This document shows positions 22,099 through 32,058 of a DNA stretch of 64,000 bases, in pieces (positions within the stretch are counted from its first letter, which is position 1; every line of letters begins with the position of its first letter). Made by a program: the position numbers and the translations under genes. Under the pieces are notes generated by a model. It was not told where the DNA came from. It did no database searches and saw only the letters and a list, made by a program, of their open reading frames with translations. The stretch comes from Takakia lepidozioides (lineage: Eukaryota; Streptophyta; Takakiopsida; Takakiales; Takakiaceae): positions 21,390,001 to 21,454,000 of the forward strand of contig CM060734.1 in assembly GCA_030704615.1 (NCBI GenBank), written 5' to 3'.

Positions 22099-22359
22099 TC
22101 ATCTATCCTCCCATACCCGGAGTAGATGAGTCCCCTCCCACTTGAACCTCTTGGCTCGTTGTAGGACGCGATCTCTCTCCTTAACAGTCACACTAGCTGC
22201 TGTCTCTCCGGTACGAAGGTATGTCAACACTGCTGCATCTTCATGCACATCCTTAGCACCACCAAACTCCTCACTAGTCTCTGGATCGTCATGCACGCTA
22301 TCTACATGACCAATCGCATGGGATGAACCAGCTTGAGCTCCTATTGCTAGAGTGCACAA

Positions 22360-23800
22360 AAAGGCCGATGCATGTTATCCTGGCACCATCTCCTCATTCG
22401 TCTCACCATGCCACCGAGCTCCAGTATCACCATGCTCGCTCGTGCATGGATTACGACTCAATCCATCTGCATCCTGATTGACAATACCGGCTCGATGTAT
22501 CACCTGGAAGTCGTACTCTTGAAGCATAAGTGCCCACTGTGTAAGCTTCCCTGTAAGCTAGTCTGACTCCATCAACCACTTCAATGGTTGGTGATCCGTG
22601 ACAAGGGTGAAGAGATTGCCATAGAGGTAGCATATGAAATGTGCCACTGCCCATATTGCAGCTAGACACTCCCCTTCATAGGAACTATACTTCGCCTCGG
22701 CATCATTGTTCGAGCGGCTAGCATATGCCACTACGAACTCCCTTCCCTCATCATCCACCTTTGTGAGCACTGCTCCAATCCCCAGCATACTCCAATCCGT
22801 ATGTAGCTGGAAAGATCGCCCCCGAATAGGCCGCCTCAGAATAGGTGCAGAAGTCAATCGAGCCTTGAGTTTCTCAAATGCTTCCTCCTGCTCCTCTTCC
22901 CATTGCCACTCCTGACCCACCTTGGTCAACTTGGTAAGAGCATTTGCAATGCTGCTAAATCCCTTGACAAACCGTCGATAATAGTTTGCCAATCCCATGA
23001 AAGCACAAACTCTGCTCACATCCATGGGGCGTGGAATGCATGCAATGGCCTCCACCTTTGTCTATTGAACACCCAATCCTCCAGGGTATATCATGTGGCC
23101 CAGATACTCAATCTGATTGTGGAAGAACTTGCACTTTCCGGGGTGCAGTTTCAACCCGTGCGCTCTCAAGCGCTCAAACGCCACCTGAAGGTGTCTCTCA
23201 TGCTCCTCACCGTAGCACTAAAGACAATGATGTCATCAATATAGCACCGGACGAAGTCTAACCCCGCGAGAATCCTATCAATGACCCTCTAAAACTCTGC
23301 AGGAGCATTCTTCAACCCAAACGGTAAGAACCGCCATTGGTACAAACAATCCTTCCCATGTTGGTCAATCCCCCAGAATGTTGTCTTTTGCTTGTCAGCC
23401 TCTTTGATTGGCAATTGGTGGTAACCGGATCGCAAGTCCAATGTGCTAAACACCTTTGCATGCCCAATGGAATCAAAGATCTCTGGAGTTGACATGGCAT
23501 ATCTATCGGACTTAGTCTGACGGTTCACAGGACGATAGTCCCCACACATCTTTCTTTCTGTCCAATTGCCATAGATATCCTTCTTAGCTGGCATCACCGT
23601 TGCCGAGGCATACTCCCCGCCTGACAACTCCACCAATCCAGCTTCGAACAACTCCATAGTCCGTGACTGGATCAATGACCTCTCCATGTCACTATACCGG
23701 TAGGGCCTTCGAAAGATTGGCGTGTCACTTGTCAAATCAATACGAATCTCCTGACCTTTCAAACTCCCCAAATCCTTCAAACTGAAGGCTATAAGCCCTT
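22360..23800 (-). pseudogene. Reverse transcriptase and RNase H
   Basis: RT copies element RNA to DNA; RNase H removes the RNA strand. Visible RT blocks: MCGDYRPVNRQT, FSTLDLRSGYHQLPI, YQWRFLPFGLKNAPAEF, then after a stop (23289) the catalytic YIDD at 23232-23243 within RCYIDDIIVFS. After a frameshift near 23225 come KLHPGKCKFF and EYLGHMIYPGG, a TAG at 23062, and a long open segment with FMGLANYYRRFVKGFS. RNase H follows: LHTDWSMLGIGAVL, YSSYEGECLAAIWAV, TDHQPLKWL, a TAG at 22558, then QALMLQEYDF-like sequence. The Ser/Trp in TDWS replaces the more usual TDAS. Gypsy type; copy is dead. Confidence 0.93.
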
Positions 23801-23928
23801 AGAAATTGCTGGATCCTCCGTCTCTCTCCTCCGGTGACTGTAGATCCAACATCTGGTTCCCAATTGTCCTCAGTGACTGCAACCTTGGGTACACCAGGCT
23901 TGGAGATAGGAGACGAATCCTTTGGTTG

Positions 23929-24290
23929 CTAGATAGCAACCTCTTGGGCCTTGTCCGCCCAATCTGACTGTGGCGTAGCCTCCACTTGCTCCGCCATAGC
24001 CACCTTGAGAACATCCTCCGCACAAGAAACATCCTCAACCTCTTCAAAAACCTTGGTCACCTTGGCCTCCAACTGATCCTCAGTCCATGGCTCTCCCCAC
24101 TCCTCATACTGCTGCTTGAGAGATCCAATGACTCTCTCTTTGCGCATCTCATCCCACATCTGCCATGGGTGTTTGCAACCCACGATCTTGTGCTCGCCCC
24201 CACTCACTGCCTCAACCGTCTCGATTGGCAGGGAGGATGCACTATCCAATGGGAGTGCAGAAGTAGCCATCAATGCTTGCAATCTCCATT
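23929..24290 (-). pseudogene. Acidic linker between methyltransferase and RT
   Basis: After motif X of the methyltransferase the frame continues through a Glu/Asp- and Val-rich stretch (WTEDQLEAKVTKVFEEVEDV, EDVLKVAMAEQ) to a TAG at 23929, beyond which the frame still reads on toward RT with one shift. I recognise no domain. It may be a spacer cleaved by the protease. Confidence 0.6.
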
Positions 24291-25305
24291 GCTCAGACAT
24301 GCACAAGCCAATGACCCATGTCAAGCAATTTAGATCCATTGCTTGACCCAACACTTGGCGGCGTGATGCCTCTGACAGAGCTGGCACATCTGTAGTGCCG
24401 GTGGCAAATCCCATTGCCCGCTCTCGCTCATCCGCATTGGGCTCTATCAATTGCTGTAGTACACTGTCCCAAATCAATCCAGGACCATTGTCTCAAAAAG
24501 CATGAGACGAGGGAAAGCTCATGAGCGTAGGCAAAGCCGAACGTGGCTGCCCCACTCGATTGACCACTGCTAGAGGTGGACGGTCATCATGTCGCACCCT
24601 CTGTGGTTGTCTCTCTTGGTCCAAAATGCCCTCAACCGTGAGATGAATGGAATCGTATGCTCTCTTGAGCAGCTCTGGTGGTGCAAGATTGGTCCACCAC
24701 AATCGAGGTCGATGCGCGCGTGATCCCACCGCTGCTGCATCCAATAGCACCGCCAATCCAATCCAAGACACTTGATGCACACTGGCCATAACCCTGGCTC
24801 GAGAATCCCCCATAAGAGGAACATTCTCCAAGATATAGCCTAGAGGTTGCACTTGCCTCGTCTGCAAGTCCCGCAACACTCGCAACATCTCCCAAAACAA
24901 ATGCAATCGTGCATAATGCAAGCCATTCCCATGACCTGCGGGAGAGTGTCCTTGGCAAGACCATCCGGTTATCACCAAGTCAATGGAACCATGCCGCTGC
25001 AAATCATCCGCCCCCAGCAAGGTAATGTCTGCTGGCAAGGCCTTTTGATACCCTTGAACTGCTGAGAGAGGCAACAACTCAGGATACCGGTGTGTGAGCA
25101 AGGCAATGTGGCGCATGGAAATACGCCAAGCAATCTCATCCTTCTCCACATACAAGTACTTGCGTACTTTAATCCCTGCTTGCAACACTCCTGCAAGCCC
25201 AGTGCTCATGCCTCCAAACAGGTCTAGCAAACAAATCCCCGAATCAGGTGGTTGCCAGGTAATGGGCACTGTGTCCAAAGGAGCTAACTCAAGAGGTCCA
25301 GGTGA
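24290..25305 (-). pseudogene. DNMT3-like C5-cytosine DNA methyltransferase domain in a retrotransposon
   Basis: C5 methyltransferases move a methyl group from S-adenosylmethionine to cytosine in DNA. Motifs occur in the unrearranged order. Motif I is LLDLFGGMSTGL (SAM binding, residues 17-28 from 25278); the next strand ends in VEKD. Motif IV is VITGWSCQGHSPAG with the catalytic Cys at 24955-24957. Motif VI is YILENVPL, with the essential Glu; motif VIII is SRAHRPRLWWTN. After one TGA (24493) the same frame gives ERERAMGFATGTTDV and motif X-like RRQVLGQAMDL. HRPRLWWTN and the MGF...TDV...RRQVLG spacing point to DNMT3, not DNMT1/CMT; plant DRM proteins have permuted motifs. The Pro of the usual P-C dipeptide is Ser here. 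It lies in the frame between protease and RT, so it was probably part of the polyprotein. Upstream frame is lost near 25310. Confidence 0.9.
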
Positions 25306-25628
25306 GTCACTGAACTCCCCTCACTCACCAATGGACAGGCCTCCCACCATGCTTGGTGCACACACTCGCCTGCTACTCGATGCAAATTCCCAACCGTACC
25401 CCAAAGTGGAATATGCACAGGCACATGAGGAAGCAAATCAGCCTTGTATGCCAATTGTTTGTCCTCATCAGGTGATGGCCTATCATCTGCATGGCTATTG
25501 CCCTCCAAGAGCTCACCACCCCAAGCCACCACCCCTGAGAATGCAGCCAATGTGGGCATCATGTTCCTATGATCCACCGCTACATTCCCAATAAACCGCA
25601 CTGGGAGCAGTGCACGTCGGCCATCTCC
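25284..25628 (-). pseudogene. Protease to methyltransferase linker
   Basis: In frame with the protease after a TAA (25629), about 105 residues continue with RFIGNVAVDHRNMMPTLAAF and WGTVGNLHRVAGECVHQAWW before a frame change near 25310 leads into the methyltransferase. I recognise no fold. Its length and frame continuity suggest the methyltransferase was cloned into, not beside, the pol polyprotein. Confidence 0.6.
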
Positions 25629-26489
25629 TTACTGCCATTCCGGCCTGTAGGATGCCGTTTCCTCCCAAAAGTCCAAAGTAAAGCCCATGGGGTATAACAC
25701 AGCCCCACCAACAAGCATATCATAAGACATCGCGTCCGTAACAATGGCTTTAGTTCTCATGACTGAGCCGTCCGTAGGATGGTCCGGTTGCAATCGAATG
25801 AAGAGCTCATGGCGTGTAATCCCTCGTGCCTTCTCTGAACCGCCCAAAGATGTTTGAATTTGGAAAGGACAAGGCTCCAAATCCGCCTCTGTAAAGCCTA
25901 AGCCTGCAATTGCTGCTATTCCCAACATCAATGACTGTGCTCCCGAGTCCAACAAGACCCGTAGTGGCCTATACCTCTTTCCGGCTGGGCCACCCAACTG
26001 AAACACACCATCCTGATTGTCCACCAGGACTACCCCAGGAGTCACCATACTACGCTCAATGGCTGGTCTAGCTGACAACTGCAACCTTGCAGCTGCCGCT
26101 TGCCATGGTGCAGTTGTGGCTGTCTTCACCCTTGAGTCCATGACATCCATGCACTGCACATTATCCGCTATCCCCGCAGATAGTGCCGATGCATCACCAC
26201 TCTCACAGAGTCTAGCTGCTAGTCTGAACACAGCAGCTGGCCGAATCCCCGGCATTGCAATGGTCATCGCAGAAAACAATGGAGCTTGGCAAACCGCCGT
26301 AGCCGCCCCCAACAATGTACTGGCTGCACCCTGCTTTGCAGCACCACCCACTGGCATTTCCCGAGCCACACCAACTCTCCCCACTGGTACTCGTGGCTCT
26401 ACCTCTGACACACTTGGGTGAGTGGGTACCATCGATGGCATAGTTGGCACTATCTCAGCCAATGTGAAAGACTGTGGAAGCCTTGTCTG
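25629..26489 (-). pseudogene. Retroviral-type aspartic protease
   Basis: The catalytic motif is VLLDSGAQSLML (Asp at about 25947-25949), followed by the flap region (QIQTSLGGSEKARGITRHEL) and the C-terminal MSYDMLVGGAVLYPMGFTLD, matching the hydrophobic-Leu-Gly-Gly end of retropepsins. About 140 residues of Ala-rich spacer precede it. It joins the knuckle segment through a TGA (26490) in the same frame and continues past a TAA (25629). It processes the polyprotein in an active element. Confidence 0.92.
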
Positions 26490-27200
26490 TCAACTTGCTT
26501 CCCCTCTTTGTGGATCAAAATCCACATCTGCTCCTCTTGGCTCAGGAGCACGTGTTGCTACTCGAGTGACAACAGCTGCAGAGTCCACATGCAATGGTCC
26601 AGCACGTGTGGCTCCACACATGAAGCCCATACCAATCTGGTCTTCCCTAGGCATAGGCAGTTGTGCAGGTAGGGCTTGAACCTCAGGCCTTGGGGCTGAC
26701 GCCACATTAGTAGTGGCCATGGCAGCAAGACGTTGCTCTAGTTGGGCAAGCCTATCCACCATGCCTTGGTCATGACATTGACCTTGACCTTGTGCTCCTT
26801 GGTTTTGGTTACGACCTCCACCGCGACCTCTGCCTCCTCTATCTCTCTGGACTACATTGTCTCGTCCTCGGCCACCATTGCTCCCTTGGAACTGGCCTGG
26901 CCGTAGCTCAGGATGCAAGTCATAACAATGGGCCTCTTCATGCCCATACTTGCCACAATGCCCACACTGTAGTTGTGTAGGCTGTGCCTGTGCCGGCCTT
27001 TTGCCTCTCTCCGGGCAATCTCTCTTAACATGGGGTCCTCCACAATCCCAACATGTCACACCCGACTGTTGTTGGCCTGAGAATGAAGGAAGTGACCTCT
27101 GCAATTGAGATCCTCTCTGTCCTTCCCTGGGCTTTGCCTGAGCCCCCTTGTTGCCTTGAGCACGTCGGGGTAGTGGTCGTTGTTGGCTAGGAGCCCCACT
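26490..27200 (-). pseudogene. Nucleocapsid segment with two CCHC knuckles
   Basis: Two zinc knuckles bind element RNA: CWDCGGPHVKRDC (27015-27053; the spacing is C-x2-C-x4-H-x4-C) and CGHCGKYGHEEAHC (26925-26966). A Gly/Arg/Gln-rich stretch with RGRGGGRNQNQGAQGQGQ follows, an RNA-binding type composition. The frame continues from gag through a TGA at 27201. Confidence 0.92.
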
Positions 27201-28053
27201 TCATTGCGTCTCCTTACCAAACCCCACCATGACCACTCGCTCCTCCACCATATTGAGCTCTATCCGCTCTGCCAGCAAAAACACGTTTGCTAAGGTGGGT
27301 TGATCTACTTGTAGGAGAGTTGCATCCCGCACCCTTCTCCTTAGCTCTTTGTCCAATATCCCATACCAGAATTGGACTGCTTGAGCTTCCGTAACCCCTT
27401 GGGTTACATTTATCAATCGCCTCATGCGCGTGTAAGCCTCCCTCAAACTCTCAGTAGGCTTGCACTGGAACTCTTGCAAGCTCCGCAATTTCTCCGTCCT
27501 TATCCCCTGGTAGTTTCTCCTCAACTCCTCGAAGAACTCCACAACTGGGTTAAAGGCAGGCACGGGTGCTGGTGCTGCAGCAGGAGCTTGAGTGGATTTC
27601 CCAGCTCCATCTTTACTTGTCCCACTACTAGTGCTTGCAGTTGGGGATTGTTGGTGTAGCTACTGGTATCGCCGCTGCCCTTGTGCCTCTAGTGATGGAG
27701 ACATAGTCAGGTGACCAATATTGTCGCCACTCCTCAATCTCCACCTCATTTCCCCGCCTAAACTCATGGTAGTCATCCATAGGCGGCCCCTCAAGGTGCT
27801 GAAACAGCCTCTTCCACGCCATAAAAGGCGTAAACAGTTGTGGATTGCGCATCTGCTGCAAATCACACCAACTATCAAACTCCTGTATGAAATCATCAAG
27901 CTCGATGGTGCCCACAGCTCCCGAGTACCGACGTGGTCCCTTGGTAGCTCCATACATTTCCTCCATTGTATCCCACAACAATGAAACGGAAATGGCTTGC
28001 ACCCTCGGCGAGAATCCTCCTAACTCTGAGTCTGAACCTTCCTTAGAAGACAC
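27201..28053 (-). pseudogene. Gag (capsid) region
   Basis: The first part (28053 to about 27700) has an acidic N-terminus and FTPFMAWKRLFQHLEGPP with DDYHEFRRG. After a frame change near 27700 and a TAG at 27660, the second part reads a retrotransposon-gag helical block: FFEELRRNYQGIRTEKLRSL, ESLREAYTRMRRLINVTQGV, AVQFWYGILDKELRRRV. This order is that of plant gypsy capsids. The start at 28053 (ATG, SSKEGSDSE) is the most upstream Met in the frame and is only likely. Confidence 0.85.
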
Positions 28054-28860
28054 TGAAGGTTAAGGTGGCCTAAACCACACACCTCGTCTTGTATACCCAC
28101 TAGTATCGCTGGTGCTCGTACCGGCACTCTCCTCAGCAACTGGTGGCACCTCCGTGATGAAAACTCACACTCAAACCGGCTATCAGCTTGTCTCTAATCC
28201 CCATTTCCACGAGGTAACCGGGTAGAGAACCTGGTGCAGCTTATGGTTTGGAATACTAGGTTCCTATTCTGAACCTGCACTTGCACCTACATCCACCGCA
28301 GGCACTCCTATGGTCTGCTGGTCATCAACCCAGCCTCACATAAGATAAACAATGATGGTCTGCTGGTCATTACCCCAGCCTCACCACCGACAGCACGCTC
28401 TAGGATTGGCCGGCCACAATATTTCCGGCACAACCACCTATAAAAGCAAGCGCCCAAACCAAACTAGCATGGCGCACAGTCAAGCATGTATGTGTGGGAG
28501 GAGGATCCAAACACATGAAACTCAAACAACAACACCTCCCACAGCTTAAATCCATCGATCTCATTGCGGCTTCAATAAACCTGCAAGATGGCCAAGTCTC
28601 TATCCAAACCAGCTCTGCCAACGCTTACGGAAAAGCTTTGGCCTACAAGAATGATGGAAGACTATAGAGAAGGGAAGCTAAAGCAATTTCTAAGCCCAGA
28701 ATGCTCTCATCCTATTATTCCCCCTATCTTCACACTCACTCTTGCTCAAGCAATAGATAAAACTATCATTAAAGAACCTCTCAAATAACTCTCAAGAGCC
28801 CTCAAATTATTGCCATGAACTTCTGAAATCTGCCCTCAATCAGCCCCTAACATAGACCCG
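28054..28860. other. Region upstream of gag; no LTR recognised
   Basis: Presumed leader of the methyltransferase element. It holds a two-copy direct repeat (ATGGTCTGCTGGTCATNA followed by CCCAGCCTCAC, near 28312 and 28354) and, on the plus strand, a CTATAAAAGC box at about 28440 followed by an A/C-rich stretch, like a plant promoter start pointing away from gag. No tRNA-complementary primer site was identified. A plus-strand frame at 28588-28788 is of unknown value. Confidence 0.4.
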
Positions 28861-29585
28861 TGTCGCGGCCCTTTGCCTTGAGGGCAGGGGGTCGGGACAC
28901 ATGAGGGGCTGCCCCTGTGGTGGGGGCATCGGCAGCGATAGGTATGGGGGGCTGAAGCACCCTTGAGTGCCCAAGGCACTGAAGGAGGCGGAGGCGCTCA
29001 CTAGGTGGAGCCCCGCACACCGGGTTGCGGTGGGGGTGGCTCCACAAGGGGTGGTGGTAGCTTAGCGGGACTTAGTGGGGGTGGCATAGGACTCACCATG
29101 GGGGCGGAGACCTCGTGGTGGGAGTCGTGGGAGTCTTGGGACTCAGCACGGTCCATAGGGGCCGTGGTGAGTGGGCCAAGACTCACCGCGACTCATCACC
29201 GGGAGTCGAGGGTTTTCGTGGTGGTTCGCCATAAAATGGCATGGCTGGTTATGAAACCCCCGCGGACAGCTACAGAAGTATATATAGGGAGTAGTAACCC
29301 CGAGAACGGTGCAAGCCTGTTGGTGACCAAAAACTAGTGAGTAAGCGAGCGAGCCGGAAAGCGACCAAAGAGTGGGGAGCTGTTCCGGACTGCCATCTAC
29401 CAAAGGGAATTCCACTAGTCCCAAATAGGTGGAGGGTTTAGTGGGAAGCGAAGGGGGGACCGTTATGTCCCGGTGAGCAGCCGAAGCTCCAAGTTGGCCC
29501 GGTGGCCAGGTTGGGAGTCAGGCGCGCGCATCAAAGCGAGTAACTATGACGTGAAGGGGAGCTTACCGAAGGGAGGTGCGCGACA
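28861..29585 (+). mobile_element. R-LTR, complete 725-bp copy
   Basis: It starts TGTCGCGG and ends GCGCGACA, a typical LTR with short inverted ends. A TATATATAGGGAG promoter block lies at about 29279. Three other copies occur in the window: a solo LTR at 52313-53049 (inverted, clean 5-bp duplication) and the two halves at 20193-20689 and 31828-32058. Flanks here (ACCCG and CCGAG) do not form a duplication, so one side has been rearranged, or this is a recombinant. Its proximity to the methyltransferase element's gag end raises the possibility that it is that element's LTR, but no primer site supports this. Confidence 0.85.
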
Positions 29586-29599
29586 CCGAGGTTCAAGAA

Positions 29600-30130
29600 G
29601 TTCGCAAACTTGGACTCTAAACAGTCCACCGAAAGGCCCTAGGCGCCCGCCAATTAGTGGCCTCCATGGTCTCCAACCAGCCCCCACAATGGCTCCACAA
29701 GCCTGCCCAATATGGCCTCCAAGAGTCCTCCAAACAGCCCTTAAGAAGCTCCTCAAATCTGCCAAGTATTGGCCTCCAAGGACCTCCAACAGTCCTCCAA
29801 AGAGCTCTTAGAAAGTTCCATAAGTCTGCCCAATATGGGCCTCCAAGGACCTCCAACCGTCCTCCAACCAGCCCTCACAAGGCTCCACAGGCCTGCAAAA
29901 CAGTGGCCTCGAAGGACCTCAAATAGTCCTTCAAACAGCCCCAAGCAGGCTCCACAAACCTGCAAGATATTGGCTTCAATAGACTACAAATAATCCTCAA
30001 GCAGGCCCCAATACCTACAAAATATTGGCCTCAATAGACCCCAAACAGTCCTCAAGCAGGCCCCAATACCTGCAAGATATTGGCCTCAATAGACCCCAAA
30101 TAGTCCTCAAAGCAGCCCTAGAAGGCTCCA
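29600..30130. repeat. Degenerate CCTCCAA / GGCCTC tandem repeats
   Basis: Units of roughly 60-90 bp share TATTGGCCTCAATAGACCCC, CAGTCCTCAAGCAGGCCCC and CCTGCAAGATATTGG-type words; the last three units (from about 29960) are the most alike. Frames through the array on both strands are repeat artefacts. Confidence 0.75.
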
Positions 30131-30139
30131 AAAATATCC

Positions 30140-30665
30140 ATAGTCAGTCAATTTTTCATCCATCACTGACGAAATTTCATCCAAAACCGCGATTTATCAT
30201 CCGAGGTCCGATACTTCATCCGCCACGATAGTTCATCCGTCGGTGCAATATTTCATCCACTGGTGCGATTTCATCCGCTGGCGCAGTTTCATCCGTCGAC
30301 ACGATTTTTCATCCGATGGCACGATAGTTTATCCGCTGCCACGATTTCATCCGCTGACGCAGTTTCATCCGTCGCCGCGATTTTTCATCCAATAGCACGA
30401 TAGTTCATCCGCTGCCACGATTTCATCTGCTGACGTAGTTTCATCCGTCGCCACGATTTTTCATCCGATAGCGCGATAGTCCATCCGCTCACAAGATTTC
30501 ATCCACTGACGCAGTTTCATCCATCGCCGTGACTTTTCATCCAATAGCACGATAGTTCATCCGCTGACGAGATTTCATCCTCTGGCGCGGTTTCATCCAC
30601 TGCAACCGATTCTCATCCAGAAACGCCAATTTTCATCCATTGGCTCAATAGTTCATCCGATTGGA
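30140..30665. repeat. TTTCATCCG minisatellite
   Basis: The word TTTCATCC or TTCATCCG recurs about 28 times at 15-25 bp intervals with C/G-rich variable spacers such as CTGACGCAG, TCGCCGCGA and ATAGCACGATAG. The TTCATCC word (GGATGAA on the other strand) also recurs in spacers of the palindromic satellite at 15.35-18.45 kb. Confidence 0.85.
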
Positions 30666-30669
30666 CAGT

Positions 30670-31481
30670 GGTAGTGCTCCCAACTCTGGGGCAATGTTCC
30701 CACGCGTTCCTATGCGTTCCCAAGCGTTCCCAAGCTAGGGTTTGCGCCGCTTTGCCTCTGCGATTGCTGCAACGAGCTATGGGTTCTATGGAACAACCAG
30801 AGGTGCTGTTCTTGGTTTCTTGAATATCAATAGACCACCAAGAGTGCCTCTAACTCCCTGAGCAAGCTATTTGCCACACAACAAGCTCTCTTTCTCTATA
30901 GAATTTATTGAAACAAACATAGAACAAGCTATTGAGCTTTCTACGGCATACCCTCTTCTAGCCATTGTATGCACTCATAGTGCTTCCTTCCATGGCCATA
31001 GTGCACCTCTTAGAGCTCCTAATTCAGCCCTGCACTTGCCACTTCCATAGACATGCTCTTCCCAAGCTTGGGATTGAAACCCCAACTCAAAGGATGCTCT
31101 ACAAATACACTATTCTGCCCCAAAGAGAAATCAGATGTCTACCTCCACTCATAACTCTCCTAAGCTTGAAGTTGAAGACTCCCACAAGCTGAAACCATGC
31201 TCCACACATGCACCGCTTGCTTCCTTAACACCCGAGCTCTTCTTGAACTCCTCAAACCCTGCAACACTTGCAGAACAAGAACTTCTTCACAAGCTCTCAA
31301 ACTTTCCATTGGGGCTTTCCTTGAAGACCTCCTCTTGTACATAAACACCACAAAACTTTCTTCTTGCAAACCCTGCAACACCTTGTATCTTAAGAGCTAT
31401 ATATCAAGCTCTCTTCCACACACAAGTGCTAACTATGCTAACACCTTGCACTCATAGATGTAAGCAGGTCTTCTTCTAGTC
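30670..31481. other. No recognisable gene
   Basis: Mostly C/T-rich low-complexity sequence with many AGCTCTT/AGCTT words. Short open frames here are not credible. This stretch ends at the right-hand inversion breakpoint (about 31481/31482). Confidence 0.5.
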
Positions 31482-31827
31482 ATATGGAAATGGTGCAAAG
31501 AGGAGAAACCACTCTATCACGTTATATAAGTCAAGCCAATGACACCTTTGCTAAAAGACTCCACCATACAGATCTCACCCACTCTCCATCTCAAGTACTA
31601 GAGCTATGGCGACGAGAGAGGCCTCGGGAGGCTCGACTAGAAGAAGACGAGCCTGCCTACGTTTCACGTGGAGATAACCTCCCCACGTCCCAAGTGAGGT
31701 TCGCCACCTCACTTGGCACATGGAACCAAATGAAGTCCCAATGCCAACAAAATACAAATATAAATGTATAATGTCCTAATTAGTTAGAAATAACTATTTC
31801 TAACTAATCACAAATAAAACCATGACA
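31482..31827 (-). mobile_element. First 346 bp of x-LTR copy 1 (inverted)
   Basis: On the minus strand it starts TGTCATGG next to the GGAC duplication (31828-31831) and matches the intact x-LTR at 19759-20192 for its first 346 bp, then stops abruptly. The remaining 87 bp are at 19670-19756. The split is within about one base. Confidence 0.85.
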
Positions 31828-32058
31828 GTCCTATGCCACCCCCACTAAGACCCACTAAGCTACCACCACCCCTCTTGGAACCACCCCACCGCAACTTGGT
31901 GTGCGGGGCTCCACCTAGTGAGCGCCTTTGCCTCCTTGAGTGCCTTGGGCACTCAAGGGTGCTTCAGCCCCCGCATCTATTGTTGCCACTGCCCCCACCA
32001 CAGGGGCAGCCCCTCTTGTGTCCCGACCCCCCTGCCCTGAAGGCAAAGGGCCGCGACA
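31828..32058 (-). mobile_element. R-LTR, 5' part (inverted)
   Basis: On the minus strand it begins TGTCGCGGCCC and matches the first part of the R-LTR at 28861, up to GGCATAGGAC where the x-LTR inserted. It is preceded by CCAAG (32059-32063), the hAT target-site duplication whose partner is at 20690-20694. Confidence 0.88.

Larger units (their letters stand above)
20740..28053 (-). mobile_element. Ty3/gypsy element with methyltransferase and PHD finger (decayed)
   Basis: Reading on the minus strand, domains occur in this order: gag, two CCHC knuckles, aspartic protease, C5-cytosine methyltransferase, reverse transcriptase, RNase H, integrase (HHCC, DDE, GPY-like), PHD finger. Protease-RT-RNaseH-integrase order is Ty3/gypsy. 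The pieces keep one frame over long distances and are interrupted by single stops at 27660, 27201, 26490, 25629, 24493, 23929, 23289, 23062, 22558, 22375, 22099 and 21092, plus frameshifts near 27700, 25310, 23800, 23225 and 21740-21760. This suggests one ancestral gag-pol frame of roughly 2,400 codons. I could not identify its own LTRs, primer-binding site or polypurine tract with confidence. It is a dead copy. Confidence 0.93.

Noticed and set aside
28861-29585. Assigning the R-LTR as the 5' LTR of the methyltransferase element
   Set aside because: No primer-binding site, no polypurine tract at the other end, and no matching target duplication. Left open.
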